Source of the DNA: Flavobacteriales bacterium
Lineage (GTDB): Bacteria; Bacteroidota; Bacteroidia; Flavobacteriales; BACL11
Assembly: GCA_002724895.1 (NCBI GenBank)
Contig: PBQB01000004.1
Span: 44,938-62,334 of the forward strand
Direction of reading: 5' to 3'
DNA: 17,397 nt
Part shown: piece after piece, positions 1 to 8,608 of the stretch
How the letters are laid out: each line of letters begins with the position of its first letter
Numbering within the stretch: position 1 is the stretch's first letter
Translations under genes and position numbers: made by a program
The notes under the pieces: generated by a model
Database searches by the model: none
What the model saw: the letters and a program-made list of their open reading frames with translations, nothing else
What the model was told of the DNA's origin: nothing

Positions 1-1065
1 AAATTAAAATCAGAAAAAGAAAATAAAGATGCATATGTAGACACCTTAATGTTGATTTTTGATCAAAGAATAAAATATGGATTTGGTGAAAAAGGCTATG
101 TATTAGGATTGAAAGGATATGAATTAGTGATTACAGATAAAAACAGAAGTGCTGAGGCATATGACATTCTTGATCAGGCGATTAAGTTAACTGGTAACAA
201 GTCTGATTTTAGAGCTGTATATGGATTTATGAAGTCTGTAGTTAATCTTGAAAAGTCTGGTCAAAAAACTAAAGAAGATGTTTTAAATACATACAACATA
301 GTTGCAAATATAATTGATTACAACATAATCAATGAGTCAAAATATACTAAATATTTTGTTCAATATTCAGGAAAAATAGAGGCATTGTATACACCATATG
401 CTAATTGTCAAGATCTAGTATTACTTTTTGGAAATAAATTTAATCAAAATAAGCAGGAAATTTCATTTTTGAAAAGAGTTGTTAAAAATTTAAAATCATT
501 AAAGTGCTATGAAAATGATTTATATTTAAAGGCCCTTGAAAATTTAAAATTAATACAACCAAATTTCGAAACAGAAAGAGATATTTTTGATTATTATTTC
601 GTTAATAAAAAATATTTACAGGCATATAATATTATATCCAATTGTTTAGATTCATATGCAAATGATTTGAGTAATGAAGAATTAATCAAGTTAAAAATGG
701 ATATAGCAAACACAGCAAGACTTTGTGGTAAGTACGTTTCGGCAATTAATCTAGTTAATGAAGTAATTTCAGAAAATGATAAATTTGCAGAAGCCTACAT
801 GCTAAAAGGAAACATATATGTTTCCGGTGCTTCAGCATGTGGATCAGATTTTGAGAAAAAGACTGTGTATTGGCTTGCGGTAGATATGTTTAAAAAAGCA
901 TTAAAATTTGAAGATACTAAATTGAAAGCAAGTAAAAGTATTAATACATATTCTAAATATTTTCCAGATAAAGAAACTTGTTTTTTTAATGGATTAGAAT
1001 CAGGACAATCTTATAATATTGGATGTTGGATAAACAAATCAACTATTGTCAGAACAATTGATTAG
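1..1065 (+). CDS. TPR-repeat protein, 5' partial
   Basis: The reading frame is open from base 1 with no stop before the first ATG at 49, so the true start lies outside the window and 354 residues are visible. The 16 residues before the ATG (ending AYVDTL) run straight into MLIFDQRIKYG, matching how Bacteroidota TPR proteins of this locus read (VDTLMLIYDQRI...). That argues that 49 is not the start. The protein is a helical, repeat-like chain rich in Lys, Asn and Tyr. Its C-terminus (FPDKETCFFNGLESGQSYNIG then CWINKSTIVRT) resembles the conserved tail of TPR proteins found just upstream of lptC in this phylum. The next gene follows after 3 bp, so the two are probably co-transcribed. The biochemical role is unknown; an envelope or secretion-linked scaffold is only inferred from the neighbours. 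No catalytic motif is seen. Confidence 0.85.
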   Translation, partial: KLKSEKENKDAYVDTLMLIFDQRIKYGFGEKGYVLGLKGYELVITDKNRSAEAYDILDQAIKLTGNKSDFRAVYGFMKSVVNLEKSGQKTKEDVLNTYNIVANIIDYNIINESKYTKYFVQYSGKIEALYTPYANCQDLVLLFGNKFNQNKQEISFLKRVVKNLKSLKCYENDLYLKALENLKLIQPNFETERDIFDYYFVNKKYLQAYNIISNCLDSYANDLSNEELIKLKMDIANTARLCGKYVSAINLVNEVISENDKFAEAYMLKGNIYVSGASACGSDFEKKTVYWLAVDMFKKALKFEDTKLKASKSINTYSKYFPDKETCFFNGLESGQSYNIGCWINKSTIVRTID

Positions 1066-1068
1066 TTG

Positions 1069-1599
1069 ATGACTAGGATTATAGTTTTATTTTTATTTCT
1101 ATTTTTTTCATGTTTGAATAATCCAAATTCAGTTAGAGATTTTGATGAATCCAAAGAGCTGCCTCTAGAGGTGTTAAGAGAAGTAGAAATATTACACACA
1201 GAAAAAGGTAAATTAAAAGTTAAAATTTTTTCAAATCAAATTAAGAGATTTAACAACCAAGTTCCACAAATTATTCTTTCTGACAAAGTAAAAGTTATTT
1301 TTTATAATGATCTAACTGAAGTTAAATCAATTCTAACTGCAGAAAATGCATCAATTGATGAAAATCAAAAAATTATGATTGCAAAAAATAATGTTGTTTT
1401 AATAAGTTCTGATGATAAAAAGTTAGAAACTGAAGAATTAATTTGGGATAATAATCTAGACAAGATCTATTCTCAGAAAGAAGTAAAAATTACAACTAAA
1501 AAAAATATTGTTTTAGGAAAAGGATTTGATTCAACACCAGATTTTAAAAAATATTCTATCGAAAATATTCAGGGAGTTTTTAACATAAATACAAATTAA
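1069..1599 (+). CDS. lptC: LPS export periplasmic lipoprotein LptC
   Basis: LptC takes lipopolysaccharide from the inner-membrane LptBFG transporter and passes it to the periplasmic LptA bridge. The 176-residue protein opens with a short hydrophobic stretch ending in a lipobox-like LFFSC, with the Cys at about residue 15. This suggests a lipid-anchored form, as is common in Bacteroidota. The rest is the expected beta-rich repeat pattern: alternating hydrophobic strands and short turns, with segments such as SDKVKVIFYNDL, LTAENASIDE, NNVVLISSDDKKLETEEL and DKIYSQKEVKI. I chose the ATG at 1069; a TTG directly before it at 1066 would add only one residue. The gene starts 3 bp after the TPR gene stop and sits 20 bp before the CNNM/CBS gene. 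Assignment rests on fold pattern, length, lipobox and conserved neighbourhood, since LptC sequence is poorly conserved. Confidence 0.85.
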   Translation: MTRIIVLFLFLFFSCLNNPNSVRDFDESKELPLEVLREVEILHTEKGKLKVKIFSNQIKRFNNQVPQIILSDKVKVIFYNDLTEVKSILTAENASIDENQKIMIAKNNVVLISSDDKKLETEELIWDNNLDKIYSQKEVKITTKKNIVLGKGFDSTPDFKKYSIENIQGVFNINTN

Positions 1600-1619
1600 T
1601 AATTGTTAACTTTACATAC

Positions 1620-2858
1620 ATGATTTTAATATCAGTTTTAATGCTATCTCTTTCAGCTTTTTTTTCAGGAGTTGAAATTGCTTTTTTTTCTATTGATAAA
1701 GTTAAGCTAGAAATTGATAAAAATAAAGAAACATATAAGTCTCGAATTTTAAATTATTTTTTTGAAAATAATTTGGAATTTATCACAACTATTTTATTTC
1801 TCAAGTATATTGCCTTAGTTCTGTGTTGTGTGTCAACAAATATTGTTTTGAATGCTTATTTAAATGATTATTTTCAGTCATTATACTATCTTTTGTTTTT
1901 TAAAATTTTTTTATTTACAATAATAGTATTGTTGATAGTTGAGTTATTACCAAAATCAGTATTTAAATTTTATCCAAATAAAATATTTAATTTTTTTTGT
2001 GTGCCAATTTGGATATTGTTTTTTTTTCTTAGACCAATTGCAGTTTTCGGATTATTTTTTTCAAAATATTTTTTAAGATTTTTTTTCAAATATAAATTGG
2101 ATGATAAATTAGAAAAAACTAATCTTAATCTTGATAAATATTATTCAACTTCCAAGTCTTCAAAAAACATTGAGGATAAAAGAGTTGAAGCAGAAATGAT
2201 TAAAAATGTATTAGATTTGTCAGAAAAAAAACTTAGGGATTGCATGATCCCAAGAACAGAAATAGTTGCTGTAGAAAACACCGCATCTATTAATGAGCTT
2301 AAAGAAAAATTTATTGAGACTAAATTTTCAAAAATTTTGGTTTACAAAATAACTATTGATAATGTAATTGGATATATCCACTCTTCAGACCTTTTTAAAG
2401 GCCCAAAAACAATTAAATCAGTACTGCTTCCTATACCTTTTGTTCCTGAAAGTATGTCGGTTAAGGATTTGTTAACACAATTTATTGACACCAATAAAGG
2501 AATTGCAATTGTTGTTGATGAATTTGGGGGTACATCTGGAATGGTAACTATTGAAGATGTTACAGAAGAGATTGTTGGTGAGATTGAAGATGAATATGAT
2601 TTAGAAACTATTACAGATGAGCAACTCTCAAAAGATAAATTTAAGTTTCTTGCACGTTTAGATGTGGATGTAGTTAACAAAAAATATTCTTTAAACTTAC
2701 CTGAATCTGAAGAATATAAAACAATAGCAGGACTCATTTTGCATTACAATGAAGATATACCATCCGTTGGTCAGGTTGTAAAAATAGAGAATTTAAGGTT
2801 TACTATTCTAGATGTAAAAGAGAATGCTATTAATGAAGTACAATTAGATATGTCTTAA
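1620..2858 (+). CDS. CNNM/CBS/CorC_HlyC family membrane protein (hemolysin-like)
   Basis: This 412-residue membrane protein has the standard three-part layout. Residues about 1-150 are a CNNM (DUF21) transmembrane domain, with the signature FFSGVEIAFFSID at 14-26 and several long Phe/Leu-rich helices. Residues about 205-325 are a CBS pair, with DCMIPRTEIVAVE at the start and VVDEFGGTSGMVTIEDVTEEIVGEI at the end. Residues about 330-412 are the CorC_HlyC transporter-associated domain (FLARLDVDVVN..., TIAGLILHYNEDIPSVGQ). Relatives are called hemolysin C or CorC/MpfA and are linked to Mg2+/Co2+ handling and membrane integrity; true haemolytic activity is doubtful. The GldE gliding-motility paralogue has a similar layout, but the position between lptC and the PpiD gene does not fit it. 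No Shine-Dalgarno sequence precedes the ATG. Its substrate cannot be read from the sequence. Confidence 0.93.
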   Translation: MILISVLMLSLSAFFSGVEIAFFSIDKVKLEIDKNKETYKSRILNYFFENNLEFITTILFLKYIALVLCCVSTNIVLNAYLNDYFQSLYYLLFFKIFLFTIIVLLIVELLPKSVFKFYPNKIFNFFCVPIWILFFFLRPIAVFGLFFSKYFLRFFFKYKLDDKLEKTNLNLDKYYSTSKSSKNIEDKRVEAEMIKNVLDLSEKKLRDCMIPRTEIVAVENTASINELKEKFIETKFSKILVYKITIDNVIGYIHSSDLFKGPKTIKSVLLPIPFVPESMSVKDLLTQFIDTNKGIAIVVDEFGGTSGMVTIEDVTEEIVGEIEDEYDLETITDEQLSKDKFKFLARLDVDVVNKKYSLNLPESEEYKTIAGLILHYNEDIPSVGQVVKIENLRFTILDVKENAINEVQLDMS

Positions 2859-2895
2859 ATTGATAATTCTATTTTTATTTGTAAAATAACAATTG

Positions 2896-2903
2896 TATAT
2901 TCG
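2896..2903 (+). promoter_or_regulatory. Possible Bacteroidota -7 element before ppiD
   Basis: In the 64-bp gap between the CNNM/CBS gene and ppiD, TATATTCG differs by one base from the Bacteroidota -7 consensus TAnnTTTG. It lies 19 bp before the ATG. No TTG is found at the expected 17-23 bp upstream; the nearest TTTG, at 2878-2881, is only 14 bp away. A separate ppiD promoter is therefore possible but weakly supported, and readthrough from lptC is equally likely. Confidence 0.25.
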
Positions 2904-2922
2904 CAAACTTTAATTTATTGAA

Positions 2923-5025
2923 ATGGCAACACTTGGAAATATAAGAAATAGATCTGGTTTATTATTATCTGTAATTGGGATAGCAATGTTAGCTTTTATT
3001 TTAGGAGATTTTATGCAGTCTCAAAGGTCTGGTGGTTCTGGTTCTATGTATGTTGGTTCAGTTTTTGGAGAAGAGATATTAAGACAAACATTTGAGATAA
3101 AAGTAGAAGAAGGGATTGAGAATTATAAAAATCAAAATCCACAGGCAATTGTAAATCAAACATTAACTGCGCAAATCAGAAATCAGATTTGGGATCAATA
3201 TATAAGAGAATTAATCATGAACAAAGAGTATCAAGAACTTGGTATTAATGTTTCTGATGATGAGTTTTTCGAGTTGTTACAAGGTGTCAATGTGCACCCT
3301 GAAATCAGTAAAATTCCTGCATTTCAAAATCAACAAACAGGTCAATTTGATAGAACAAAGGTTTTAGCTTATTTACAACAAATTGATCAAGATCAAACAG
3401 GAGATGCTAAAATTAGATGGAAAAAGTTTGAAAATTATCTTGTTGATTTAATCAAAAATTCAAAATATAATAAATTACTATCGACTGCGATGTTTGTAAC
3501 TTCTGAACATGCTAAAGCAGTATTAAATGAAGAAAATGAAAAAATTAAATTAGACTTAATTCAAATACCATACAATACAATTGTTGATAGTTTAGTTAAT
3601 CCTTCCGAAAAACAAATTAAAAGTTACTATAAAAATCATGAGGAAGAATATCAGCAGGAAGCATCTTGTGATGTTGATTATGTAGCTTTTAATGTGGTCC
3701 CTTCTACTCAAGATGAGGAAAAAACAAAGAATGATTTAGTCGATTTAAAGAGCTATTTTAAAGATTCTGAAGATTATGATTTGGTTGTAAGAAGAAATTC
3801 AGATAATCCAAATAATATCTTCTCTTTTATTAGCTTACAGGATATTAGTGATATAAATTTTAAAAACTTAGCAAATCAAGATAAAGGTTCTGTAGTTGGT
3901 CCATTTTTATTTTCTGAACAAGTATACAGATTAGCTAAATTAGTAGATATTCAGTTTAGATCTGATTCTGTAGAAGCTAGACATATATTAATTAAACCAA
4001 CTGAACAAGTAAATCAAGATTCTGTAGATATTTTAATAGATAATTTAAAAACTCAAATTGATAAAGGTGTTGGTTTCGATTTATTAGCTCAGCAGTATTC
4101 AGAAGACCAAGGTTCTAAAATTAAAGGAGGTGATTTAGGTTGGTTCAAAGAAGGAGTAATGGTTAGTGAATTTAATGAAGCTTGTTTTGCATCAAATATA
4201 GGTGAATTAAAAGTTGTTAATACACAATTTGGAACACATTTAATTCAAGTTACTCAAAAAAGTAGAAAGATAAAAAAGGTAAAAATAGCATATATTGATA
4301 GGAATATAGAGCCTAGTACGGAAACATATAATAATTATTATGCACAAGCAGCTATGTTTGCATCAAAAATTTTAAATGAAAAAATTAACTTTGATACATT
4401 AGTTGTAAAAGAAAATTTAGTAAAAAGAAGCGATAAAAAAGTTAAGGTTACTAAAGAAAATATTAGTGGATTGCCTAATTCTAGAGAGATGGTTAGATGG
4501 ATTCATCAAAATGATGAAGGTGCAATTTCTGAAGTTTTTCAATTTGACGATTCCTATGTTGTAGCCTACGTAACTAAAAAGTATAATGAAGGCTTAGTTC
4601 CATTGTCTGAAAATACAGAGCAGATAAGATCCCTTGTTCTAAATGAAAATAAATATAATAGAATTGCCAGAGAATACACTTCATTGGATAGTTTAGAAAA
4701 ATATAAAGAAAAATTTGGATACGAAATTAGTACTAAAGAAATAGTTTTTTCAAATAATAATATTGATGGAATAGGATTCGCTCCTAATTTAGTTGGAGTA
4801 TCATTTGCAATTGATAATAATATAACTTTTGGACCAATAAAAGGAGTAAACAATGCATACTTAATTAAAGTTATTTCTAAACAGAGAAATAATGAAATTG
4901 TAAATGATTATGTGCCAAAAAAGAACTTGATGCAAAAAGAATTAGGACAAATATCACCTTCATTATCTTTCAATGTTTTAAAGGAAATTGCAAATATTGA
5001 AGATAATAGGTTTGAATTTTATTAA
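2923..5025 (+). CDS. ppiD: Membrane-anchored parvulin peptidyl-prolyl isomerase (PpiD/SurA-like)
   Basis: A 700-residue periplasmic foldase. It begins MATLGNIRNRSGLLL and has a single N-terminal transmembrane helix (about residues 12-30, ending LGDF). A SurA_N-type helical chaperone region follows (about 45-240), then one parvulin (PPIC) domain (about 350-445), then a long C-terminal region. The parvulin signatures are EARHILIK with H354, FDLLAQQYSED, GGDLGWF, M413/F417 in MVSEFNEACF, and FGTHLI with H439. These match the active-site pattern of working parvulins, so isomerase activity is plausible. Family members assist folding of outer-membrane and exported proteins, which suits the lptC neighbourhood. 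E. coli PpiD is somewhat shorter (623 residues). The ATG at 2923 is the first codon giving the typical Bacteroidota N-terminus. The gene ends 6 bp from the convergent rodA stop. Confidence 0.92.
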   Translation: MATLGNIRNRSGLLLSVIGIAMLAFILGDFMQSQRSGGSGSMYVGSVFGEEILRQTFEIKVEEGIENYKNQNPQAIVNQTLTAQIRNQIWDQYIRELIMNKEYQELGINVSDDEFFELLQGVNVHPEISKIPAFQNQQTGQFDRTKVLAYLQQIDQDQTGDAKIRWKKFENYLVDLIKNSKYNKLLSTAMFVTSEHAKAVLNEENEKIKLDLIQIPYNTIVDSLVNPSEKQIKSYYKNHEEEYQQEASCDVDYVAFNVVPSTQDEEKTKNDLVDLKSYFKDSEDYDLVVRRNSDNPNNIFSFISLQDISDINFKNLANQDKGSVVGPFLFSEQVYRLAKLVDIQFRSDSVEARHILIKPTEQVNQDSVDILIDNLKTQIDKGVGFDLLAQQYSEDQGSKIKGGDLGWFKEGVMVSEFNEACFASNIGELKVVNTQFGTHLIQVTQKSRKIKKVKIAYIDRNIEPSTETYNNYYAQAAMFASKILNEKINFDTLVVKENLVKRSDKKVKVTKENISGLPNSREMVRWIHQNDEGAISEVFQFDDSYVVAYVTKKYNEGLVPLSENTEQIRSLVLNENKYNRIAREYTSLDSLEKYKEKFGYEISTKEIVFSNNNIDGIGFAPNLVGVSFAIDNNITFGPIKGVNNAYLIKVISKQRNNEIVNDYVPKKNLMQKELGQISPSLSFNVLKEIANIEDNRFEFY

Positions 5026-5031
5026 TTTAAT

Positions 5032-6294
5032 TTAGCGTAATATTTGTAGCCTATAAGAATCAAGATTAATAAATATAAATAATAGTATTGTAAATCCTAT
5101 TAAAGATGACCCTCCATAACTAATAAAGGGAAGAGGAATTCCAATTACTGGTAAAAGTCCTATTGTCATACCAATATTAATAACAAAGTGTGCAAATAAA
5201 ATTGAAGCGACACTGTATCCATAAATTCTACTAAAATTTGAACGTTGTCTTTCTGCTAAAAATAAAATTCTAACTAGCAGCCCTAAGTAGATACTAAAGA
5301 AAAATAAACTCCCAAAAAAACCCCATTCTTCTCCTATTGTACAAAAAATAAAATCAGTGCTTTGTTCTGGAACAAAATCAAATCTAGTTTGTGTTCCACT
5401 TAGAAATCCTTTTCCAAATAAACCACCAGATCCTATTGCTATTTTAGATTGGATTAAATTATATCCAGCTCCTTGTGGGTCAAATTCTTTACCTATTAAT
5501 ACATTAATTCTTTTTCTATGATGGTCTGAAAGGATATTTTCAAAAAAATAATTTACACTAAGAATAAAAGAACATGAAATAATTAGTGAACTAATAATTA
5601 GGTAAAGTTGTTTTTTTTCCTTGCGTGAGAGGAAACATAAAATAGTTGAAATAGCAAACAAAATGTATATTAAAATTAATTTTTCAAATAAAAGAGAAGT
5701 AATAAATAAAACTAAAATAATAAAACCAAAAATTAAAATGTTTCCTGACAAACCTTCTCTGTAAAACACAAGAACAAATGAAGTGAAAGTTAACGCCGTT
5801 CCTAAATCGTTTTGAAGAATTATTAATAAAAAGGGAATAATTATTAAAGAATATGAGAATATTTTTTGTTTCATATCCATTTTTTTAGCGAGAATCCCAT
5901 TATAATATTTAGCAAGAGCAAGAGCACTAGCAAATTTTGCAAATTCAGATGGCTGAAATTTAAATCCACCGATTTTATACCATGAACTTGCACCACCAGT
6001 AACATCACCTACTAAAAGAACTCCAACCAATAAAAAGATGATACATATATAAAATAAATAAGAAAGTGTAAAAAAGAACTTCCAGTCGATAATTAAAAGA
6101 ATAAATGCAACAAGTGTAGAAATTATTATGAAAAATATTTGTTTCCCGTACCTACTATTAAAATCTAATACAAAATTAATATCTTCATTATACTGTGATG
6201 CATAAATATTTATCCATCCAAAAAATAATAGAAAAATATATAATACTATACTTAAAACATCAATATTTTCAAATATATTTTTAGCCTTTCTCAT
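5032..6294 (-). CDS. rodA: Rod-shape SEDS peptidoglycan glycosyltransferase RodA
   Basis: RodA polymerises lipid II into glycan strands for side-wall growth and works with PBP2. The 420-residue protein is almost entirely membrane segments with SEDS-family landmarks: GGASSWYKIGGFKFQPSEFAK at about 100-120, the loop FDPQGAGYNLIQSKIAIGSGG at about 271-291, GKGFLSGTQTRFDFVPEQSTDF at about 295-315, and GIPLPFISYGGSS near 385-397. Asp272 in DPQGAGY sits in the loop where the putative catalytic Asp of RodA homologues lies; that is inference from the family. Its ATG overlaps the mrdA stop as ATGA (6291-6294), so translation is probably coupled to its partner PBP2. No Shine-Dalgarno sequence is seen. 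It is the last gene of the operon, and no clear terminator follows before ppiD arrives from the other strand. Confidence 0.97.
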   Translation of the reverse strand: MRKAKNIFENIDVLSIVLYIFLLFFGWINIYASQYNEDINFVLDFNSRYGKQIFFIIISTLVAFILLIIDWKFFFTLSYLFYICIIFLLVGVLLVGDVTGGASSWYKIGGFKFQPSEFAKFASALALAKYYNGILAKKMDMKQKIFSYSLIIIPFLLIILQNDLGTALTFTSFVLVFYREGLSGNILIFGFIILVLFITSLLFEKLILIYILFAISTILCFLSRKEKKQLYLIISSLIISCSFILSVNYFFENILSDHHRKRINVLIGKEFDPQGAGYNLIQSKIAIGSGGLFGKGFLSGTQTRFDFVPEQSTDFIFCTIGEEWGFFGSLFFFSIYLGLLVRILFLAERQRSNFSRIYGYSVASILFAHFVINIGMTIGLLPVIGIPLPFISYGGSSLIGFTILLFIFINLDSYRLQILR

Positions 6295-8108
6295 TTTTCT
6301 GAACTTAAAATCCCATTTAAAATAAAGTTTTCTTGACTAATATTGGAAATTTTATTTTTCAGATACTTTTCAATCATAAGTGTAGCAATAGGAGCAGCCC
6401 ATGTTGCTCCCCAGCCACCATTTTCAACATAAACAGCTATAGCAATTTTAGGATTTTCTCTGGGAGCAAAAGCTATAAATATTGAGTGGTCATCTCCATG
6501 AGGGTTTTGCGCAGTTCCTGTTTTTCCACAAACTACTATACTATCAATTTGAGAATTTACTGCTGTTCCTTCATTGCCTGTTAAGACTTTTTCCATTCCA
6601 TCTATTACAGGGTCAAAATATTTTTTATCAATGGAACAAAATCTTTTTTTTAAAAAGCTACTATCAATCTGTGATCCAGAAATTGCTTTTATTATGTGAG
6701 GAGTATAGTAATAACCTTTATTTGCAATAATTGCAGTTATATTTGCCATTTGTAATGGTGTGAGTAAGAGTTCTCCCTGACCTATGGCCATAGAAATTAT
6801 TGTATTAGCGTTCCAACTACCCCTGTATAATGAGTTATAATATTTTGATGACGGTAGTTTTCCTGGACTACCATGAATAAAGTCATTATTTAAATATCTT
6901 CCTATCCCAAAGCTATTTAAATGGCTATACCAATTGTTATATGCAGTAATAGTATTTGGAAATTTTTTAAAATATTTTTCAAATGTATGACAAAAATATG
7001 TGTTACAAGAAATCTCAATACTACTTTCAAGGTTAACTGGAGATTTATGAGGATGACAAGAAACTTTTTTATTGAAATCATAACTATATCCATCATTGCA
7101 ATGAAAATTATTTTTTTCATTAACAATGTTTTCTTGCAATACAATTAGGCCATTAATTAATTTAAAAATTGACCCAGGAGGGTATGTTCCTTGCAAGGCG
7201 CGATTAAATAGTGGTTTATTTCTATTTGTTAATAATTTATTGTAATTTTTCGAACGATTTCTCCCTACTAATAAGTTGGGATTGTATGTTGGCGAAGAAA
7301 CTAAAGATAATATTTCTCCACTTGAAGGTTCAATAGCGGCTATTGCACCCACTTTATTTTTCATTAATTTTTCACCATATTCTTGTAAGTTTATGTCAAT
7401 TGTTGAAACTAGATTTTTACCTGCAATAGAAAGAGAATCAAATTTTCCATTTTGGAATTTTCCTTGATCCCTGTTATGTACATCAACTAATTTAATACTC
7501 ATTCCTTTAATACCTCTCAATTCTTGTTCATATGCAGCTTCAATTCCACTTATTCCCGAAAGATCACCTTTGACATAATATTTATCATTAATTGTTTTGT
7601 TTGTATTTACTTCTCCAAGATATCCAATAACATGTGTAGCTATATTTGTAGGATAGTTTCTCATTGTTAATTTTCTTAAATAGAAGCCTGGAAACTGAAA
7701 TAATTTTTCAGATAAAGTAGTTGCGTTTTTAAGATTAAGATGTTTGATAAATACACTTTCTTTATATTTTGAATAGTTAGAAGCAAGTTGGTATTTTTTT
7801 AAATATTCATCTTTAGAAATATTTAAGAGGTTACATAGGTATAAAGTATCAATTGTTTTGTTTATTAGCTCTCTAGGAATTATCATTAAATCATATGCAG
7901 GAACATTTGCAACGATTAATCTATTATTTCGGTCATATATTAATCCTCTAACGGCTTGTTGAACATCATATCTTAAAACATTATTGTTTGCAGAAAACTT
8001 ATAATTTTTATTTATAACTTGAATATAAAAAAGTTTGACAATAAAGATTATTGCAATAGTTATGAAGATACTAAGAATGATTTTATTTCTATAATTATAT
8101 TTTATCAT
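6291..8108 (-). CDS. mrdA: Penicillin-binding protein 2 (elongation transpeptidase)
   Basis: PBP2 cross-links peptidoglycan during elongation. The 605-residue protein has one N-terminal transmembrane helix (about 8-30). A pedestal/dimer region follows, with RGLIYDRNNRLIVANVPAYDL at 54-74 and GDLSGISGIEAAYEQELRG at 181-199. The transpeptidase domain then carries all three catalytic motifs: SxxK at 313-316 (PPGSIFKL), SxN at 367-369 (ISCNTYF), and KTG at 529-531 (CGKTGTAQNPHG). Ser313 is the predicted acylated nucleophile and beta-lactam target. A Cys/His-rich stretch at about 337-373 (C337, C351, H352, H354, C368, C373) lies where E. coli PBP2 has its zinc site. The start overlaps the mreD stop as ATGA (8105-8108) and the stop overlaps the rodA start. 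No frameshift or missing motif was found. Confidence 0.97.
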   Translation of the reverse strand: MIKYNYRNKIILSIFITIAIIFIVKLFYIQVINKNYKFSANNNVLRYDVQQAVRGLIYDRNNRLIVANVPAYDLMIIPRELINKTIDTLYLCNLLNISKDEYLKKYQLASNYSKYKESVFIKHLNLKNATTLSEKLFQFPGFYLRKLTMRNYPTNIATHVIGYLGEVNTNKTINDKYYVKGDLSGISGIEAAYEQELRGIKGMSIKLVDVHNRDQGKFQNGKFDSLSIAGKNLVSTIDINLQEYGEKLMKNKVGAIAAIEPSSGEILSLVSSPTYNPNLLVGRNRSKNYNKLLTNRNKPLFNRALQGTYPPGSIFKLINGLIVLQENIVNEKNNFHCNDGYSYDFNKKVSCHPHKSPVNLESSIEISCNTYFCHTFEKYFKKFPNTITAYNNWYSHLNSFGIGRYLNNDFIHGSPGKLPSSKYYNSLYRGSWNANTIISMAIGQGELLLTPLQMANITAIIANKGYYYTPHIIKAISGSQIDSSFLKKRFCSIDKKYFDPVIDGMEKVLTGNEGTAVNSQIDSIVVCGKTGTAQNPHGDDHSIFIAFAPRENPKIAIAVYVENGGWGATWAAPIATLMIEKYLKNKISNISQENFILNGILSSEK

Positions 8109-8608
8109 TTCTGTTTTTTAATTGCTAGCTCTGTAATTATAATAACTATAAGTGAAATAATAGAACTGGAAATAATTTTTATAAATATTTTAAAATTAAA
8201 ATCTAAATGTTCAATGAAAAATAAACATGAAGAATGAATTAATATTAAAATAAAGCTAAAAACAATAAAGGATTTATATCCAATCCTTTCTAAGGATATC
8301 TCATCATTTTCATTTAGTAAATTATAAGGAATACTAATTTTGCCCAACATAGGCTTTAAGAATCCAATTAGAACACATGCTGTTGAGTGAAATCCGATTG
8401 TGGAAGAGAAAAGATCATTTACAAATCCAATAAAAAAAGAAAATAATATCAAAAACCATTTTTGAATTTTTAGAGGTAACTTGATTATTAGAATAATATA
8501 TAAGAAAGGAATTATATAAGAATTAAATAATATTTCATTTAGTACTAACACTTGAAGAAGAGTATATATAATGGCAAGAAAAAAATATTTAATCATTATT
8601 TTATTCAT
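8105..8608 (-). CDS. mreD: Rod shape-determining protein MreD
   Basis: MreD is a small polytopic inner-membrane protein that helps connect MreC and MreB with the wall-synthesis enzymes. The 167-residue product is hydrophobic throughout, with about five predicted membrane helices. It contains the family-like segment GFVNDLFSSTIGFHSTACVL at 61-80, followed by IGFLKPMLGK. Its position between mreC and mrdA is the main support, because MreD diverges quickly in sequence. Its start overlaps the end of mreC by 8 bp (8601-8608), and its stop shares ATGA with the mrdA start, so all three are probably translated from one message. A second in-frame Met (residue 5, ATG at 8596) could also serve as the start and would avoid the overlap. 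No Shine-Dalgarno sequence precedes either. Confidence 0.9.
   Translation of the reverse strand: MNKIMIKYFFLAIIYTLLQVLVLNEILFNSYIIPFLYIILIIKLPLKIQKWFLILFSFFIGFVNDLFSSTIGFHSTACVLIGFLKPMLGKISIPYNLLNENDEISLERIGYKSFIVFSFILILIHSSCLFFIEHLDFNFKIFIKIISSSIISLIVIIITELAIKKQK

Noticed and set aside
2342..2737. 131-codon open frame on the minus strand inside the CNNM/CBS gene
   Set aside because: Shadow of the conserved CBS-CorC coding region; Ser/Thr/Ile-rich low-complexity translation.
1620..2858. Assignment of the CNNM/CBS protein as gliding protein GldE
   Set aside because: Domain layout is compatible, but neighbours are lptC and ppiD rather than gliding genes such as gldD, so the general family name is safer.
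8019..8237. 72-codon plus-strand open frame spanning the mrdA/mreD junction
   Set aside because: Lies entirely antisense to two well-supported genes and gives a low-complexity product.
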